In this document: positions 13,401 to 25,804 of the stretch, in pieces | How positions within the stretch are numbered: the first letter of the stretch is position 1 | Layout of the letters: the number at the start of each line of letters is the position of its first letter | Origin: Cryptomeria japonica | Lineage: Eukaryota > Streptophyta > Pinopsida > Cupressales > Cupressaceae | Reading direction: 5' to 3' | Assembly: GCF_030272615.1 (NCBI RefSeq) | Contig: NC_081407.1 | Span: forward strand, 103,277,897 to 103,341,896 | DNA: 64,000 nucleotides | The notes under the pieces: generated by a model | What the model was told of the DNA's origin: nothing | Seen by the model: the letters and a program-made list of their open reading frames with translations, nothing else | Databases searched by the model: none | Translations under genes and position numbers: made by a program

Positions 13401-15111
13401 TGCTTCATGATCATATCCCTATACTAGATCTCAATTGGCAGAAACAATGATTTTTATGACATATTTTAATTCGATTAGATTGACAGATTGCCACCTATTG
13501 CTTGGATTTTTATTAGGGTTGTAGCTATTCTGGCTCCAAAACGGTATGCCTCTATATGATGCCGAAGGCATACCATTCAAGTACGAAAAGTCCATGAGAG
13601 CGACGTTCCTGGGACCCATAGATGACATGGAGGAATTTGTAGTAGCAATGACGTGGATGATGTTGTCAGTTTGTGTTTGATGGAAAAGCTTGCTCGTGGT
13701 TAACATTTTCCTGGTCGTTGTCACTGTGATGCGATGGTTACATCGGGCGAGGCGGTTAACATACCGTCGCCTAGGTGGTTTACATTTTTTGTGACTGCCA
13801 GTTTTGATTTTATTTATTTTTGAATGGCCACGCGGCTTACATTTTTTGGGTAACCTGCTTTATTGCGTCAATGAGTCGACTAACATCAATGGTCACATGT
13901 TATGGGCATAGTTTTCAATTAATTTTTTTTAAAATTTTGAATGAAAATTCGATTTCACAAAAATTGAAAACATATTTCGTCCGGGAGCTACATGTAGAAT
14001 GCAGTGGTAGAGGCGAAACAAAATATTCAATGGTGTAAATTCATGTCGATCGTGGTATGACACTATCCCTGGTTGAATCATTGAGCAAAGGAGTTGCGCT
14101 TCAATTGTAGTTATAGGTATGCATTGTCAAGATATCTGTGGCTCCAAAGGGGAGGACAAAAGTCGACCGCATGCATAACGCGAGTTGTCTGGGTATATTG
14201 TTATCGCCTGTTAACATGCGGGTTTTTTCATGTGCAGGGAGGAGGTATCGTAGCGCACAGGGGGGTGGTACGATTCAAGATTGTTGTGTAGGGTTATGGC
14301 AGCATCGGTAAATTCAAACCCTAACAGATAAAGATAGTTTTATGATTCCTTCGTCAACCCTATGTTTGAAATTGTAAATTTTTATATCATTTTTGTATTG
14401 CAGAGGTGGTTGTGAGTGTGGCCTGGGGAGATGTCAAGAGTACAATGATTTGGGTGGAGGCTTAGGTGGTTGCGGTAATTTGAAACCTTAAGACATTCAA
14501 TAATTTTTTTTATTTGTTGTGTCATTTTGTGTTCTATCTGTGAAAATTAGGCATCATTTTGCAGCATGGTCATGTCAGGATACCAAGGTTACCTGTTTGT
14601 GGTTTGGCAGAGTGAAGAATATCTACAAGATTTTAAAGGTATGTATATTTCCATCATTATATGTGTCAGTTTTCCATAGTGAGCAAAGCTGTTAAAGATG
14701 AAATGCTCGTGTGAGGTATGGAAATCGGCCTCTACAAGTCGTGTTTTTTCTATTTGTGTTTAGATTATATTAAAAATGATGGACTTGTATATTCTGGGTT
14801 TGCATTCTTTGTTTTTGTTTCTTATTTTACTTTATATGCAGTGGGAAAATTTTCTTGTTTTGCTTTATATGCAGTGGGAAAACTTTCTTGCTTTGCTTTA
14901 TATGTAGTGGGAAATTTTTCTTGTTTTGGAGGCAGAATAGGGAGAAAATTTACTTGTCTAACCGTCGTGTTAGGGTTAGATACTGCACAAGATGCGTGTT
15001 TGATGGCTCCAAAAAGGCGTGGTAGTAGCCGTTTGGTAGTGGGTCAGCCTTTTATCTTCGTGACTGTAGATTTTGGATTGGACGGGTGGGATTGGGTTAG
15101 AATGCGCGTTA
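13401..15111. other. Old host/DNA-transposon layer left of E1
   Basis: It holds one copy of the dispersed word TATTCTGGCTCCAAAA (about 13,525) that recurs at 23.7-26.6 kb and 54.8-55.8 kb but is absent from the LTR elements. It also has scattered GACTAACAT words. The E1 target duplication shows that this region was continuous with the sequence at 23,016 before E1 inserted. No convincing ORF. Confidence 0.5.
14831..14935 (+). repeat. 33-bp tandem repeat, 3 copies
   Basis: TTTATATGCAGTGGGAAAAT recurs three times, with CTTGTTTTG or CTTGCTTTG between copies. In the frame 14,718-15,140 it reads YAVGKFSCFAL, YAVGKLSCFAL, YVVGNFSCFGG. I do not think the frame is a gene. The repeat is real. Confidence 0.8.
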
Positions 15112-16278
15112 TGTTGGCATTTTTGATGTTTATGTTGTGATTGTCATTGATGGACACACACTTGTATTGAGATCCCCTTTGTATGTATGAGATAGAGCTC
15201 AACCAGTATGTATTCCAACCAGTATGTTGTATTCTAGTCTTTAGACTAATGATTTTGCAGAATGTGTTTCCCGGTTTGAAGCGGCATGACGACCCCAAGC
15301 GGTTCGTAGATCTCAACTGGTACAAGGGAGAAAAGCGGCACAACACATTCTTACCAGTCTTCATTTTTGCCAAACCGGCAACTGGTATTTTGTACGAAAC
15401 GGTAATACTCTGTGATGAGTTACCAATCGACATTTTGTGATGAGTTACCAACCCACCGATTGATTGGCGGTGCCGACACATTGACGGTGCTTTTTGTGTC
15501 GTGTTACTGAGTATGTCTAGATTCATTGAACCTAAGAAATTGTAATGTAATCCTATTGGACCGACATGAAATCAGATTCCTTTAAAAGGACATCATGTCT
15601 AGGGTTTTGAGTTGTTGTTGCTATTGCTAAAAGGGTTTATGTTGTGGCTAGGGTTTAAGGTGATTGTGGAGTTGTTGTAAGAGCAATCTTATCTGAGAAG
15701 ATCAAGTTGTAAACAGAAAGAGATAGAGAAGACTGAAGTAATGTTGAAGTGCGTTAGCAGTGAACTATACTGGATCTAATCAAGCAATCTGTGCTATAAG
15801 ATAGATCAAACACTTGTTGATTACTCACATCTTTGACAAGTCTATAGCCCTTAACCGGGTAGGCCTCAAAGCCTTTGTAAAATCCTCTAACAAGGTGGTT
15901 CACTTCTATGAATCTAAAATCCTCTAACAAGGTAGTCTTTAATCAGACTTATCTCCTAATAGAGATTGAGATTCCTAATAGGATCTGTTCTGGTGAAGAA
16001 CATTGTAAGACCTTAACCGGTCTGGTTTCTATTCTGCAGATAGTGACTTGTGAGTTCCATCTCACCGTGGTTTTTCCTAGTTGGGTTTCCATGTCAAATA
16101 TCTTGTGTTATGGTTGTATTGCTTTTGTGGGTGAATGCTTTATTCGCATTTTGGTTTGTATGTGTGATAACCGATCTGTCTATTAGACTGTTTTACCGGT
16201 TTATATTTAGACTGTGTAAGTGTTTAAGTACAGAGATTTTTGGCATACTAATTCACCCCCCCTTCTTAGTATTCATCA
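15112..16278 (+). repeat. E1 5' LTR
   Basis: 1167 bp, TG...CA. Near the 3' end it has GTGGTTTTTCC...GGGTTTCC and then an A/C-rich ATTCACCCCCCC motif, both shared with the E2 and E3 LTRs. The two E1 LTRs differ at scattered positions, so the insertion is not very recent. Confidence 0.95.
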
Positions 16279-16280
16279 AT

Positions 16281-16293
16281 TGGTATCAGAGCC
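16281..16293 (+). other. E1 primer binding site
   Basis: TGGTATCAGAGCC starts two bases after the LTR end. It is the standard plant copia primer site, complementary to the 3' part of initiator Met tRNA. Confidence 0.9.
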
Positions 16294-16328
16294 AACCTTT
16301 CTATAAGTTTAACCACTTGGAAAGAGAT

Positions 16329-17606
16329 ATGGGGGAATACACTTTGAGGGAACTTACTCAATGACTCACTAAGTCTGAGCAAGCCTATGATGATCTTATG
16401 GTCAAATACAAGGCATCACAAGCAAAAAGGAGAGAACATGCAGAAAAGCTGATGGAGCTATCTGAAAGTAGTTTTGAAGATGAAGCTAATATGGAAGCCA
16501 TGATTGCGGAAGTGAATAAGCTAAATGATTCAAACTCCAATCTGAGAAAGGAGTTGGAAGGACTGACTATCCAGTTTAGTCAAGAGCTTGAGAACTGCAG
16601 GAAAGCTGAAGATTGGATAAAGGATAGAGATCATGAGATCTCCAAGTTGAAACAAGAGATTAGTGCACTAACTGGTTTCCTTCATGAGAGCAGGATGGAA
16701 AAGAAAGACATGCAAGGTGAATTGAACATAGCTGTCTCTGAAAATGCAAGTCTAATGGAGACAAATATTGCTATTTCCAAAGAACTGTCTAAGTCAAAGG
16801 AAATACTTGCTAAGTTTGGCAAAAGTACTATCAAGCTAGAGAAAAAGCTTGAGTCATCTAGACCAGCAAAGAATACCAATGGTCTTGGTTTCTCTGGACA
16901 TGAGGAAGGAGAATCCTCAGGAACAAATGCTGAAGCATCAAAGAAGCAACTGACACTCAAAGGAAAAGGTAAACAAAAATTCAAACCTGTTTGCTTTAAC
17001 TATCTTAAAGAAGGACACACTACCAATGTATGTAGGAGAAAAGCCTACAATAATTTTCCATATTTTATAAACAATGTACCTAGATCCAATAAGTTCAATG
17101 GTCATTGTTATGCATGCAACAAGTTTGGGCATAGAGCATCTGAATGCAGGTCTGTCATGAACAATACCGGAAGATATTCTCAGAAGACCCAAGGAGCTGG
17201 TCCGGAATATTTTGTAAACCAGAACCCCAACCGGTTCAATGCCTACAATTATCAATCAAGCAACAACGGTTATCAACTAGCAACCGGATGGAGAGAAAAT
17301 TGTTGGATTTGTCATGGACATGGACACACTGCGGCTACATGCAGAAGGAAGAATGGAAATATGAACAATGGACCTTGGAAAGCACTTGGATTGGTTTGCT
17401 GCCACTGCAACAAACCGGGTCACATTGCAAGATTCTGCAGAAGCAGAAAGAGTATATCTGATGATATACCGGTCACTCAGAAAGGAGAAGTTGATGTTGA
17501 AAAAGTTCAAGCGAACATGAACAAAATCTGGAGGAAGAAACCAACAATGTTGGAAGAGGAACCGATTTCTGCACCTAGTGTGGAAATATCAGAACCGGCA
17601 AACTAA
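16329..17606 (+). pseudogene. E1 gag-like protein: coiled coil plus CCHC knuckles
   Basis: The likely original start is ATG 16,329 (MGEYTLREL). It is in frame with the long ORF from 16,398 but cut by a TGA at 16,362-16,364. The N-terminal ~150 residues form a Glu/Lys-rich heptad-like coiled coil. A GLGFSGHEEGESSG segment follows. Then come four zinc knuckles: a damaged one (CFNYLKEGHTTNVC, second Cys lost), CYACNKFGHRASEC, CWICHGHGHTAATC and CCHCNKPGHIARFC. A nucleic-acid-binding, particle-forming role is expected from the knuckles. No canonical UBN2 gag core is visible. The E2 protein at 31,615-32,773 has the same plan, including the ESSGT segment and the knuckle count. Confidence 0.85.
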
Positions 17607-17788
17607 GCTCCAAAGAGGCTTAGGGGGAGCAAATGACAAAATGATTGTGAACCCCTGGTTACACCGGTAAAATACCTTAATCGGTACGTGATACCTGTCG
17701 CTTGGTAGAAGACTGGAAATGATAAAGGAGGCAAATTAGGGTTTTCACCCTAATAGAGGAGCATTAATGGCGGTAGGTGAGAGACATG

Positions 17789-17796
17789 TATAAAAG
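17789..17796 (+). promoter_or_regulatory. Internal TATA-like box upstream of E1 ORF2
   Basis: TATAAAAG lies ~265 bp upstream of the ORF2 ATG, inside the 447-bp gag-ORF2 spacer. E2 has TTATAAAG in the equivalent place. It may give ORF2 its own transcript. This is inference from position only. Confidence 0.4.
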
Positions 17797-18053
17797 CATA
17801 TTTCAAATCATTTCTCACTATTTGTTTTCGAGTGAAGAAAAGTTTTCAAGTGTAGAGCGAAGAAAAGGCGATTTGAGCTAAGATTTGAAAGAAATTGATA
17901 AATCTTGAAGGAGATTCAAATCTAGTTTGCAAGCGGTCGTGGAGAACACAAAGCGGTGATTTGGCAACCGACAGAGAGTGGAGTGAAGTAGAATCAAGAA
18001 GCCCTAAATTTGTGTTGTAAAGGTATTTTTCATGTTCTTGAAAATACTCAACA

Positions 18054-21000
18054 ATGGCTTCCGCATCTCATACCAGTTCTAGTACATCCATTGAGTCAGA
18101 AAGTTTTATTCAGAGGAAGTCCAAATACAATGCCCTATCACAAGTTCCGACTAGAGTCATAGTTGAAGAAGGAATTTCTGATTATATTGATTGCAAAATA
18201 GAAGACCTAGGGTCTTTAGCTATTCACACCCAATTAGGTTTATTTTGCGACAAGGACAAAAAGATCAAACTGGAGTTTAGCATCCTAGAGAAGAAGAAAC
18301 TCCATAATGCAGTATATTTTCTAGAAGATTTTATAGAGGATCACACTAGGATAATTTTGAGCAGAGTCCATGGTGACAAGATGTACCTGGAGAGGATGCA
18401 TGATATTACACCTCAGGCAATTCATGCAGTCACCGGTTTTTGCAACATAGGGGAAGTGCCAGCCCTAAGAACGGTAAGCAAAACCGAAATGGCCAAGCTC
18501 AATGGTTCAACAAGTGACTCATGGGGTATGACAGTTAATCCTATCAAGGATGATCTGGTGAAATACGCCTGCATGGTGATAGGCTATAGAACATTTTCAG
18601 CGAACAGGATTAATTCTGTATCTGCTGCAGCGGTAAATGCCACTTATCGGATGATTAAAGAGGATGCATCTTTTGACTTATGCACTGGTATGCAAAGGCA
18701 ACTCCTGTTGAATCTAAAGGCAATCAAACAGAACAATGCACTGAGGTTTAATTTTGGACAACTACTGATAGGGTTGTTTTTCTATTTCCGAGGCTACTTT
18801 CCTAGAGTAGGAGATGTCCGGTGGTCTCCTAACCAACCAGTAATTAAGCAGATCAAGGAAAGCATACAAGCCATTGGAACCGGTTACCCTGAAGTACTAA
18901 ACAAATATTTTGATGAGTTCATAAGAAAGATGAGTCAAAGGGTAAGAATCTCAGGTGATATAGTAAAGAAATACGAAGATGACATCTGTTTCACCATTCA
19001 GGTGGATAAATGCTTAATGGAGGCTATTGAGCCTAGAATGGAGGAAGTGGAGCCAATGGGCTATGAAGTTATGTATGATATGCTGGAAGGGTATGCCTCA
19101 ACCCTTATTGCCTCACCTCTTGATCCAAAGGCTAAAAGGACCAGAACCTACTTGGAGAGGATTGCACCTGCTGAAGAACCATCGGTTAAGAAAGGAAAAG
19201 AACCAGCAACAAAAAAAGCCAAAGCAGTTCTTGTAGCATCGGCATTGGCTACCATTGCAACTGCAAGAGTGACCAAGCGGTCACCTGCAAAGAAGCAACA
19301 GGAGGTAACACTGGCAAAAGTCTTTGAAAGAAAAAGGAAGACGAAGACAAATGAACTGGACTCCGAAGAAACTGAGTTTGATGAAAAGCCAAAGAAGGCC
19401 AGACAGACAAAGAAAATGAAGAAGAATGAACCGGCAGCATCCGCACTGGTAAATATTGACATCTCCTCACACAAACCTTTGACACATTTTCAAAGGACTG
19501 TTAATAATATTAGGAGAAAATTACTTCATGATTTAATAGATTATTATGATGATTTTAGTCATGAGGAAAAGGAAGAAGTATTACAGGAAATCATCATTTA
19601 TTTGTGTAAAAATGACCGGTCGCCATTGAAGATTAAATCTCAGACACCGGATTCTTTATTTAAAGCATTAGATAATAAATGGCGCATTGCCATTGAAAAA
19701 GAACAGGAGATTAGGGAGAAAGTCTTTGCACAGTACTTTCCCGACCTCTCAAATTCAGAATTATTTGATGTGTTGGACCAAAATAAAGGTCTCTTCTTCA
19801 CAAGGAGAAAAAGACTCTGGTTGTTGGAGGGGAGAATTGATGATGTTGAAAAAGATACTCATCAGCATATGGATTATGCTATCAACTCTCACAAAGAAAA
19901 AATGGCCAACCTTCAAGCGAAAAAAGAACCGGCTGTTTCCAAACCAGATGAAGTCTTTGATGAGGAAGGAAACCTGGTTGAATAACCAATCGACACTATT
20001 GATGTCGATTCCCTGGATGTAGAAGATGTCACTCAGGACATACCTTCTGAGGAAACAGAACAGGGGCAACAAGCCGAATAGGGTGGTGAGTGGGCTAAGG
20101 ACACACAGGAAGTGGCTAAAGAATAGGAAGAGAAGAAGAAGAGGAATGAAGATGAAAAAAAGAGAAAAGAGGAAGAGAAGAGAAAAGAGGAAGAGGAGAA
20201 ATGAAAAGATGAAGAGAAGAAGAAGCAAGAAGAAGAGAGGAAGAAGAAAGAAGAAGAGGACAAGGAAGAAAAGAGGAAGAAAGAAGAGGAAGAAAAGAAG
20301 AAGAAGGAAGAGGAAGAAAAGAGGAAGAAAAGAGGAAGAAAGAAGAGGAAGAAAAGAAGAAGATGGAAGAGGAAGAAAAGAGGAAGAAAGAAGAGGAAGA
20401 CAAGAAGAAGAAGGAAGAGGAAGAAAAGAAAAAGATGGATGAGGAAGAAAAGAAAAAGAAGGAAGAGAAAGAGAAAGAAGAGAAGGAGAGGAAAGAAGAA
20501 GACAGGAAAAAGAAAGAAGAGGAAGACATGGAACAAGAACAAAAGAAAGAAGCAGAGAAAAGGAAGAAGGCAGAAGCAAAAAAGGCAGCAAAAGCAATGG
20601 AGAGCACTCAGATAGAGACTCCGAAGGCATCCGGGAGTCAAGCCAAACCAGCTGATATCTCCAGTCCTATCGATCTCCAATCTGCAAGTGAGTTGGAGCT
20701 TATGCAAAGCATCAAGGTTGCTCAAGAGCGCCTTGAGATCATTCACAGGAAAAAGGAACAGGACATAATTCAGGCGGCTGTAGACACCCTTATTGGTTTA
20801 ATCCTCGGTACTAATCTTCCTGACACTGAATCATCACTAGCACAGCTCAAACTACTATGTACTGTAGTGGATGATCAGGTGCAGAGCCTGGAAGAAGCAT
20901 CTAAGGCCAATGTCAAGAAAGAGCACCAAAAGGCTCTTAACATTGCTCTGGTGAAAAAGATGAATGAGCTTAGGACTGAACTATTGAAAGACCAAAAGGA

Positions 21001-21166
21001 CATAAGGAATGCCTTGGCTGAGGGAAACTTGCTACTAAGCAAAATCTGTCAACCTCATATGTTCTGCGATGATGTGCTAGCCAAGAAGCAAAAGCTTCAA
21101 ACGGACTTACAGTCCTACTCGGGCACATTTAAGACACCTTATGATTCCTTTGCAACATATGAGTAA
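18054..21166 (+). pseudogene. E1 ORF2: ~1037-codon protein of unknown function
   Basis: It opens with MASASHTSSSTSIESESF. Codons 1-643 are uninterrupted. The reading then continues in frame past a TAA (19,983), two TAGs (20,080; 20,125) and a TGA (about 20,200). One indel near 20,330 shifts it into the frame that ends FATYE at 21,166. Layout: an N-terminal globular part (residues ~30-350) with ILSRVHGDKMYLERMHDITP and KYEDDICFTIQVDKCLMEAI; a Lys/Glu/Ala-rich linker; a second helical part (~470-640); a ~150-residue Lys/Glu repeat; and a C-terminal helical domain. No pol motif is present. E2 ORF2 is clearly homologous in the first two parts. Function not recognised. Confidence 0.8.
20126..20600 (+). 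repeat. Purine-rich (GAA/GAG/AAG) minisatellite within E1 ORF2
   Basis: It encodes runs of EEEKRKKEEE-type sequence in the ORF2 frame. The ~11 kinds of near-repeat of GAGGAAGAAAAG are prone to slippage, and the single frameshift of ORF2 lies inside this tract. Confidence 0.85.
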
Positions 21167-21851
21167 ACCGTTCACCGGTTCCAGATCCAGTCAGCCAAAA
21201 TAGAGCAAGAGATCAGTACATGATCTAAATATTTGCAGGAGCTACAACTGGTTTTACTTCCTTGTCTGCAAATTCTTCAGAAGTGTTATCTGAACCTGGA
21301 TGCCTTGACAGTCACATAGGAGCTGAGCACAGTTGATGCCATGGAGGAATGGGTATACCAGATGCAAACAAAATAGAAGTGGCCACCTCCTTACTTGAGT
21401 CCTAGTCTCTATCCATGAAACAATTTTTGCAGGAGTATAAATCGGTTTTTGACAAATATTATTCATTGTTGTCATAAACTTTTTATTTATATCAAATGGA
21501 AAAAGGGTTGTTCAGCGATACTTTGTCATTGTTAGCAAAGGGGGAGAAGTATCTGTTTTTGGTTTGAAAATTTTGATCATCTGATACAGGGGGAGAAGTA
21601 CATCTACTTTTAAGACAAATAGGGAGAAGCATCTATTTTCAAAATTTTGATATATATTTTGATATATGCTATATGCTCTGATGTCTCAATGATTATGCTC
21701 TGTATGAAAAATTGCTATACACTGTGTTGATTAAGGGATAGTGTATATGCTTAGGGGGAGCAATTTTGTTAATGGCAAATTTTTGTTGTAAAACACTTAG
21801 ATGTCAAAATTTTATTTTCCTAAGTGTTGCCATCAATGCCAAAGGGGAGAT
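21167..21851 (+). other. E1 3' untranslated zone with multiple polypurine motifs
   Basis: AGGGGGAGAAGT-type motifs recur near 21,538, 21,588, 21,619 and 21,752. The PPT proper (CCAAAGGGGAGATT, 21,838-21,851) touches the 3' LTR. Multiple PPT-like tracts before the 3' LTR are a known feature of Sirevirus-type copia elements. Confidence 0.7.
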
Positions 21852-23015
21852 TGTTGGCATTTTTTATGTTTATGTTGTGATTGTCATTGATGGACACACA
21901 ATTGTATTGAGATCCCCTTTGTATGTATGAGATAGAGCTCAACTGGTATGTGTTCCAACCGGTATGTTGTATTCTAGTCTTTAGACTAATGATTTTGTAG
22001 AATGTGTTTCCCGGTCTGAAGCGGCATGACGACCCCAAGCGGTTCATAGATCTCAACCAGTACAAGGGAGCAAAGCCGCACAACACATTCTTACCAGTCT
22101 TCATTTTTGCCAAACCGGCAACCGGTATTTTGTATGAACCGGTAATACTCTGTGATGAGTTACCAACTAGCATTTTGTGATGAGTTACCAACCCACCGAT
22201 TGAGTGATAGTGCTGACACACTGACAGTTCTTTTTGTGTCGTGTTACTGAGTATGTCTAGATTCATTGAACCTAGGAAATTGTAATGTAATCGTATTGGA
22301 TCGACATGAAATCAGATTCCTTTAAAAGGACATCATGTCTAGGGTTTTGAGTTGTTGTTGTTGTTGCTGAAAGGGTTTATGTTGTGGCTAGGGTTTAAGG
22401 TGATTGTGGAGTTGTAAGAGTGATCTTATCTGAGAAGATCGAGTTGTAAACAGAAAGAGATAGAGAAGACTAAAGTAATGCTGAAGTACGTTAGTAGTGA
22501 ACTATACTGGATCTAATCAAGCCATATGTGCTATAAGATAGATCAAACACTTGTTGATTACTCACATCTTTGACAAGTCTGTAGCCCTTAATCGGGTAGG
22601 CCTCAAAGCCTTTTTAAAATCCTCTAACAAGGTGGTTCACTTCTGTGAATCTGAAATCCTCTAACAAGGTAGTCTTTAATCGGACTTATCTCCTAACAGA
22701 GATTGAGATTCCTAATAGGATCTATTCTGGTGAAGAACATTGTAAGACCTTAACCGGTCTAGTTTCTATTCTGTAGATAGTGACTTGTGAGTTCCATCTC
22801 ACCGTGGTTTTTCCCAATTGGGTTTCCACGTCAAATATCTTGTGTTATGGTTGTATTGCTTTTGTGGGTGAATGTTTTATTTGCATTTTGGTTTGCATGT
22901 GTGATAACTGATCTATCTGTTAGACTGTTTTACCGGTTTATATTTAGACTGTGTAAGTGTTTAAGTACAGAGATTTTTGGCATACTAATTCACCCCCCAC
23001 TCTTAGTATTCATCA
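21852..23015 (+). repeat. E1 3' LTR
   Basis: 1164 bp, colinear with the 5' copy. It is followed directly by the second CGTTA of the target duplication. Confidence 0.95.
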
Positions 23016-23041
23016 CGTTAGGTATTCATGTTGGGGTTAGT

Positions 23042-23133
23042 CGCGTTAGGGTTACAAGTTGCCTCACTGTTAGAAGGCGGGTCAAGGTTAGCAGTGTTAG
23101 GTTAGAAAAAGATAGAAAAAATAAACAATTGTC

Positions 23134-23187
<54 letters not shown>

Positions 23188-23229
23188 GCTTCATAACATT
23201 AAAAGCCAAAAAAAAATAAACAACCGCTG

Positions 23230-23285
<56 letters not shown>

Positions 23286-23491
23286 TGCTTCATATTCATA
23301 TATATATATGGGTTTGATAGACTACATATATTTTGGCTCATTGTTGAGGGCTGATTTTGGGGATTTTGTTGAAAACCTCCAAGGTTTGCATTGTTTGTTT
23401 GCGGTTTGGCGTGTGCTAGTATATATATGTCAATATGAAGAAATACACACACACACACACACACACACATGCACACACACACACACACACA

Positions 23492-23583
<92 letters not shown>

Positions 23584-23747
23584 TACACACACACACAAAC
23601 ATGTCCTCTACAATACAGAGGAAAACGACAGAATAAAACATAGATAAAAGAAACTATGGAAATATTATGCTCTATTTCCATTATTCTCAAGTGCTCATTA
23701 GATAAAAAAAAGAAAACCTAACCCTAGCGGTCTCTAACCCTAACGCG
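23042..23747. repeat. Long inverted repeat built of (GT)n and (CA)n arms
   Basis: Outer ends CGCGTTAGGGTTA (23,042-23,054) and TAACCCTAACGCG (23,735-23,747) are exact reverse complements. Inside lie (GT)n at 23,135-23,187, a diverged direct copy of that block with (GT)n at 23,232-23,283, and (CA)n at about 23,443-23,600. Next to the repeats, TTGCTTCATATTCATATATA (from 23,285) pairs with TATATATATGTCAATATGAAG (from about 23,420). The long CVCVCV and THTHTH frames called here are artefacts. Confidence 0.8.
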
Positions 23748-23749
23748 AT

Positions 23750-25749
23750 GGTATGCGTCTATTCTGGCTCCAAAACAGGCAAATATTCGACATAGGTTGA
23801 AGCTATTCTGGCTACATATAGAGGCAAAGAAGAAACGCAAACAAACAATGAAAACCCTGATGATTTTAAATAAAATCCAAACCAAAAAAGGAAAAATACG
23901 AGTTATAGAGGCAGATTTCAACATACCCCAAGCCACAGCACGACACAGAAAATTGCAGTCCCATAAATCCCCCTTCAACAATGAGCTAGAATAGACGTAG
24001 GCTACTTCAACAAGGAGCCCTTCAACAATAATGTTTTCGTTCATGCATTAGTCTTACTTTTTCCATATTAGGTAGATTAAAAAGGTGCCATGTTTGCTAT
24101 CGTAAAACAAACAACATATCAACTCCTAATTGTCAGCAAACATTAGATCAACTCCTAAACAAGAGCGGGTCACACATAGTCAAGGAATGGTTGCATCAAC
24201 CAATCAACAACCTAATTTTGAGGAGTCTATTTACATCAAAAAAAAAACCATAACATGTAAATGAGGTCAAGACCATGTAAAATAAGCTCAATTTGAAACA
24301 GAACATTTTACCTCACTTTCTCTTTCATGTAGCTATTAGGTGCTTGCCACTTGTATTTGCATATATATTTATTCTCGTACATGTATGTTGATGCATGTCA
24401 TTGGTACGATAGGTCCTTTTTGGAGCCATAATAGACACGTCTCATGTATGTCGATTCATGTCATTGGTACAATCTCATTTTGAATCCAGAATAGACATGT
24501 TTGACTCAAGTTGGAAGCACCTAATCTCACTCAAAAATTGCAGAATAAACATATATGCAAATATATATGGGAGGCTATCAGTATTGTGGCTTGACAATGG
24601 ACCTATCATACCAACGACATGCATCGACACACATTTTTGAGACATGCATACCATGCCAACTTATTGTGGTGGTCGGACCCATGGTATGTGATGTGGAGTT
24701 GTTGTCGAGTTCTTGATTTCACTCCTCGGGGCCCACGCAAAATTATGTGGACATGCCAGAGGATGGCTGCGACATACTTCATGGTTACCGCCGGTTTATT
24801 GTGCATAACAAACACATTAAAAGATTGTGAATGAAGGAATCGCATTTGGATGACATCCCGACAGGAAGAAGAGGCTGCGGGCTGCAAAACTTGGTACGTT
24901 TGTCAGATAAAAGACTAGCACGAAACTCAAGTTACTCTCATAGCAAGACACCTCTATTATGGCTGCAAAAAATAGTATGGGGGGACTAACACCCCATGTT
25001 TGTGGCAGGTTTTTAATCATAGGTTTTGCATTTGATGGCTGCTTTTGTCTAACACGATGTTGTTAGTCTGTATGATTTGTCTATTTTGGAGCCAGAATAG
25101 ACACAACCTCTCAGACCATTATTCATGTACGGTTTGTGATTTGATGCAGCTAACAATGGTAAAGCCAAAGGCTAACATGCGATGCAATTTACAATTGGAG
25201 TTGGAGTTAGTCAATAACAAGGCTCGAGAATAGACAAATGTTGTTGCGTGTTAGTGACATGTTATTCAATTGTAGTTGTTGAATGTAAAATATAGTGTAA
25301 AACGTGTGACTAAGTTGCATGTTAGTCGGACCATAGCGTTGATTTCGAGTTAGAATAGAGGCATTTATCCTTGAGTGCATAACAACAGTACGAAAATAGG
25401 TGGCCGATATAGACAACTTTGGCACTATGGTAAATTGACACATATAATTTAGGTGATATAAATTACTTAGTGGTAGTTTATATTGAATGTTAAACTGCAT
25501 TTTCATCTATGAACATGTAGGTTCTTTTTATGTCTTTTGAAATGCATTTACTTTCCAATGTAGACTGCCACTAACATTAGTTATCCATGCAGGTTGTTGA
25601 TTTTCAAGGACTATTGAGAAGTCCCCCAGCAAACGTCTAGACGTTCCCAGGCTATTGCTCTCTCTCCCTTCTTTAATACCACTTGCACTGTAACATTTGT
25701 CCCCTTATTAATAATCTTTGGGCTTGTGCAAATTTTTGAAAGGGGCTTG

Positions 25750-25804
<55 letters not shown>

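Larger units (their letters stand above)
15112..23015 (+). mobile_element. E1: complete pol-less LTR retrotransposon
   Basis: A 7904-bp element bounded by two LTRs (15,112-16,278 and 21,852-23,015) that start TGTTGGCATTTTT and end ATTCATCA. The flanking 5-bp duplication CGTTA (15,107-15,111 and 23,016-23,020) is exact. Internally it has a Met-type primer site, a gag-like gene with CCHC knuckles, a ~1037-codon second ORF, then several GGGGGAGAAG purine motifs. There is no protease, integrase or RT, so it must depend on enzymes made elsewhere. Shared junctions with E3 suggest a copia helper. Confidence 0.95.

Noticed and set aside
13431-13724. 97-codon minus-strand ORF as a gene
   Set aside because: No motif, no neighbouring exon, and it includes the dispersed TATTCTGGCTCCAAAA word that is non-coding elsewhere.
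15044-15526. 160-codon ORF on the minus strand at the E1 LTR start (copy at 21,820-22,266)
   Set aside because: It lies inside both LTRs and crosses the element boundary, so at least part of it is an accident of insertion. No motif.
16682-17510. Minus-strand and alternate-frame ORFs over the E1 gag
   Set aside because: Shadows of the gag-like coding frame, which has four CCHC-type knuckles and a coiled coil.
20033-20746. Long minus-strand Ser/Phe/Leu-rich ORFs (up to 289 codons) opposite E1 ORF2
   Set aside because: They are the complement of the GAA/GAG/AAG minisatellite in ORF2. Their composition is forced by the repeat and there is no motif or independent conservation.
23102-23690. CVCVCV and THTHTH ORFs
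   Set aside because: Pure translation of (GT)n and (CA)n microsatellites.
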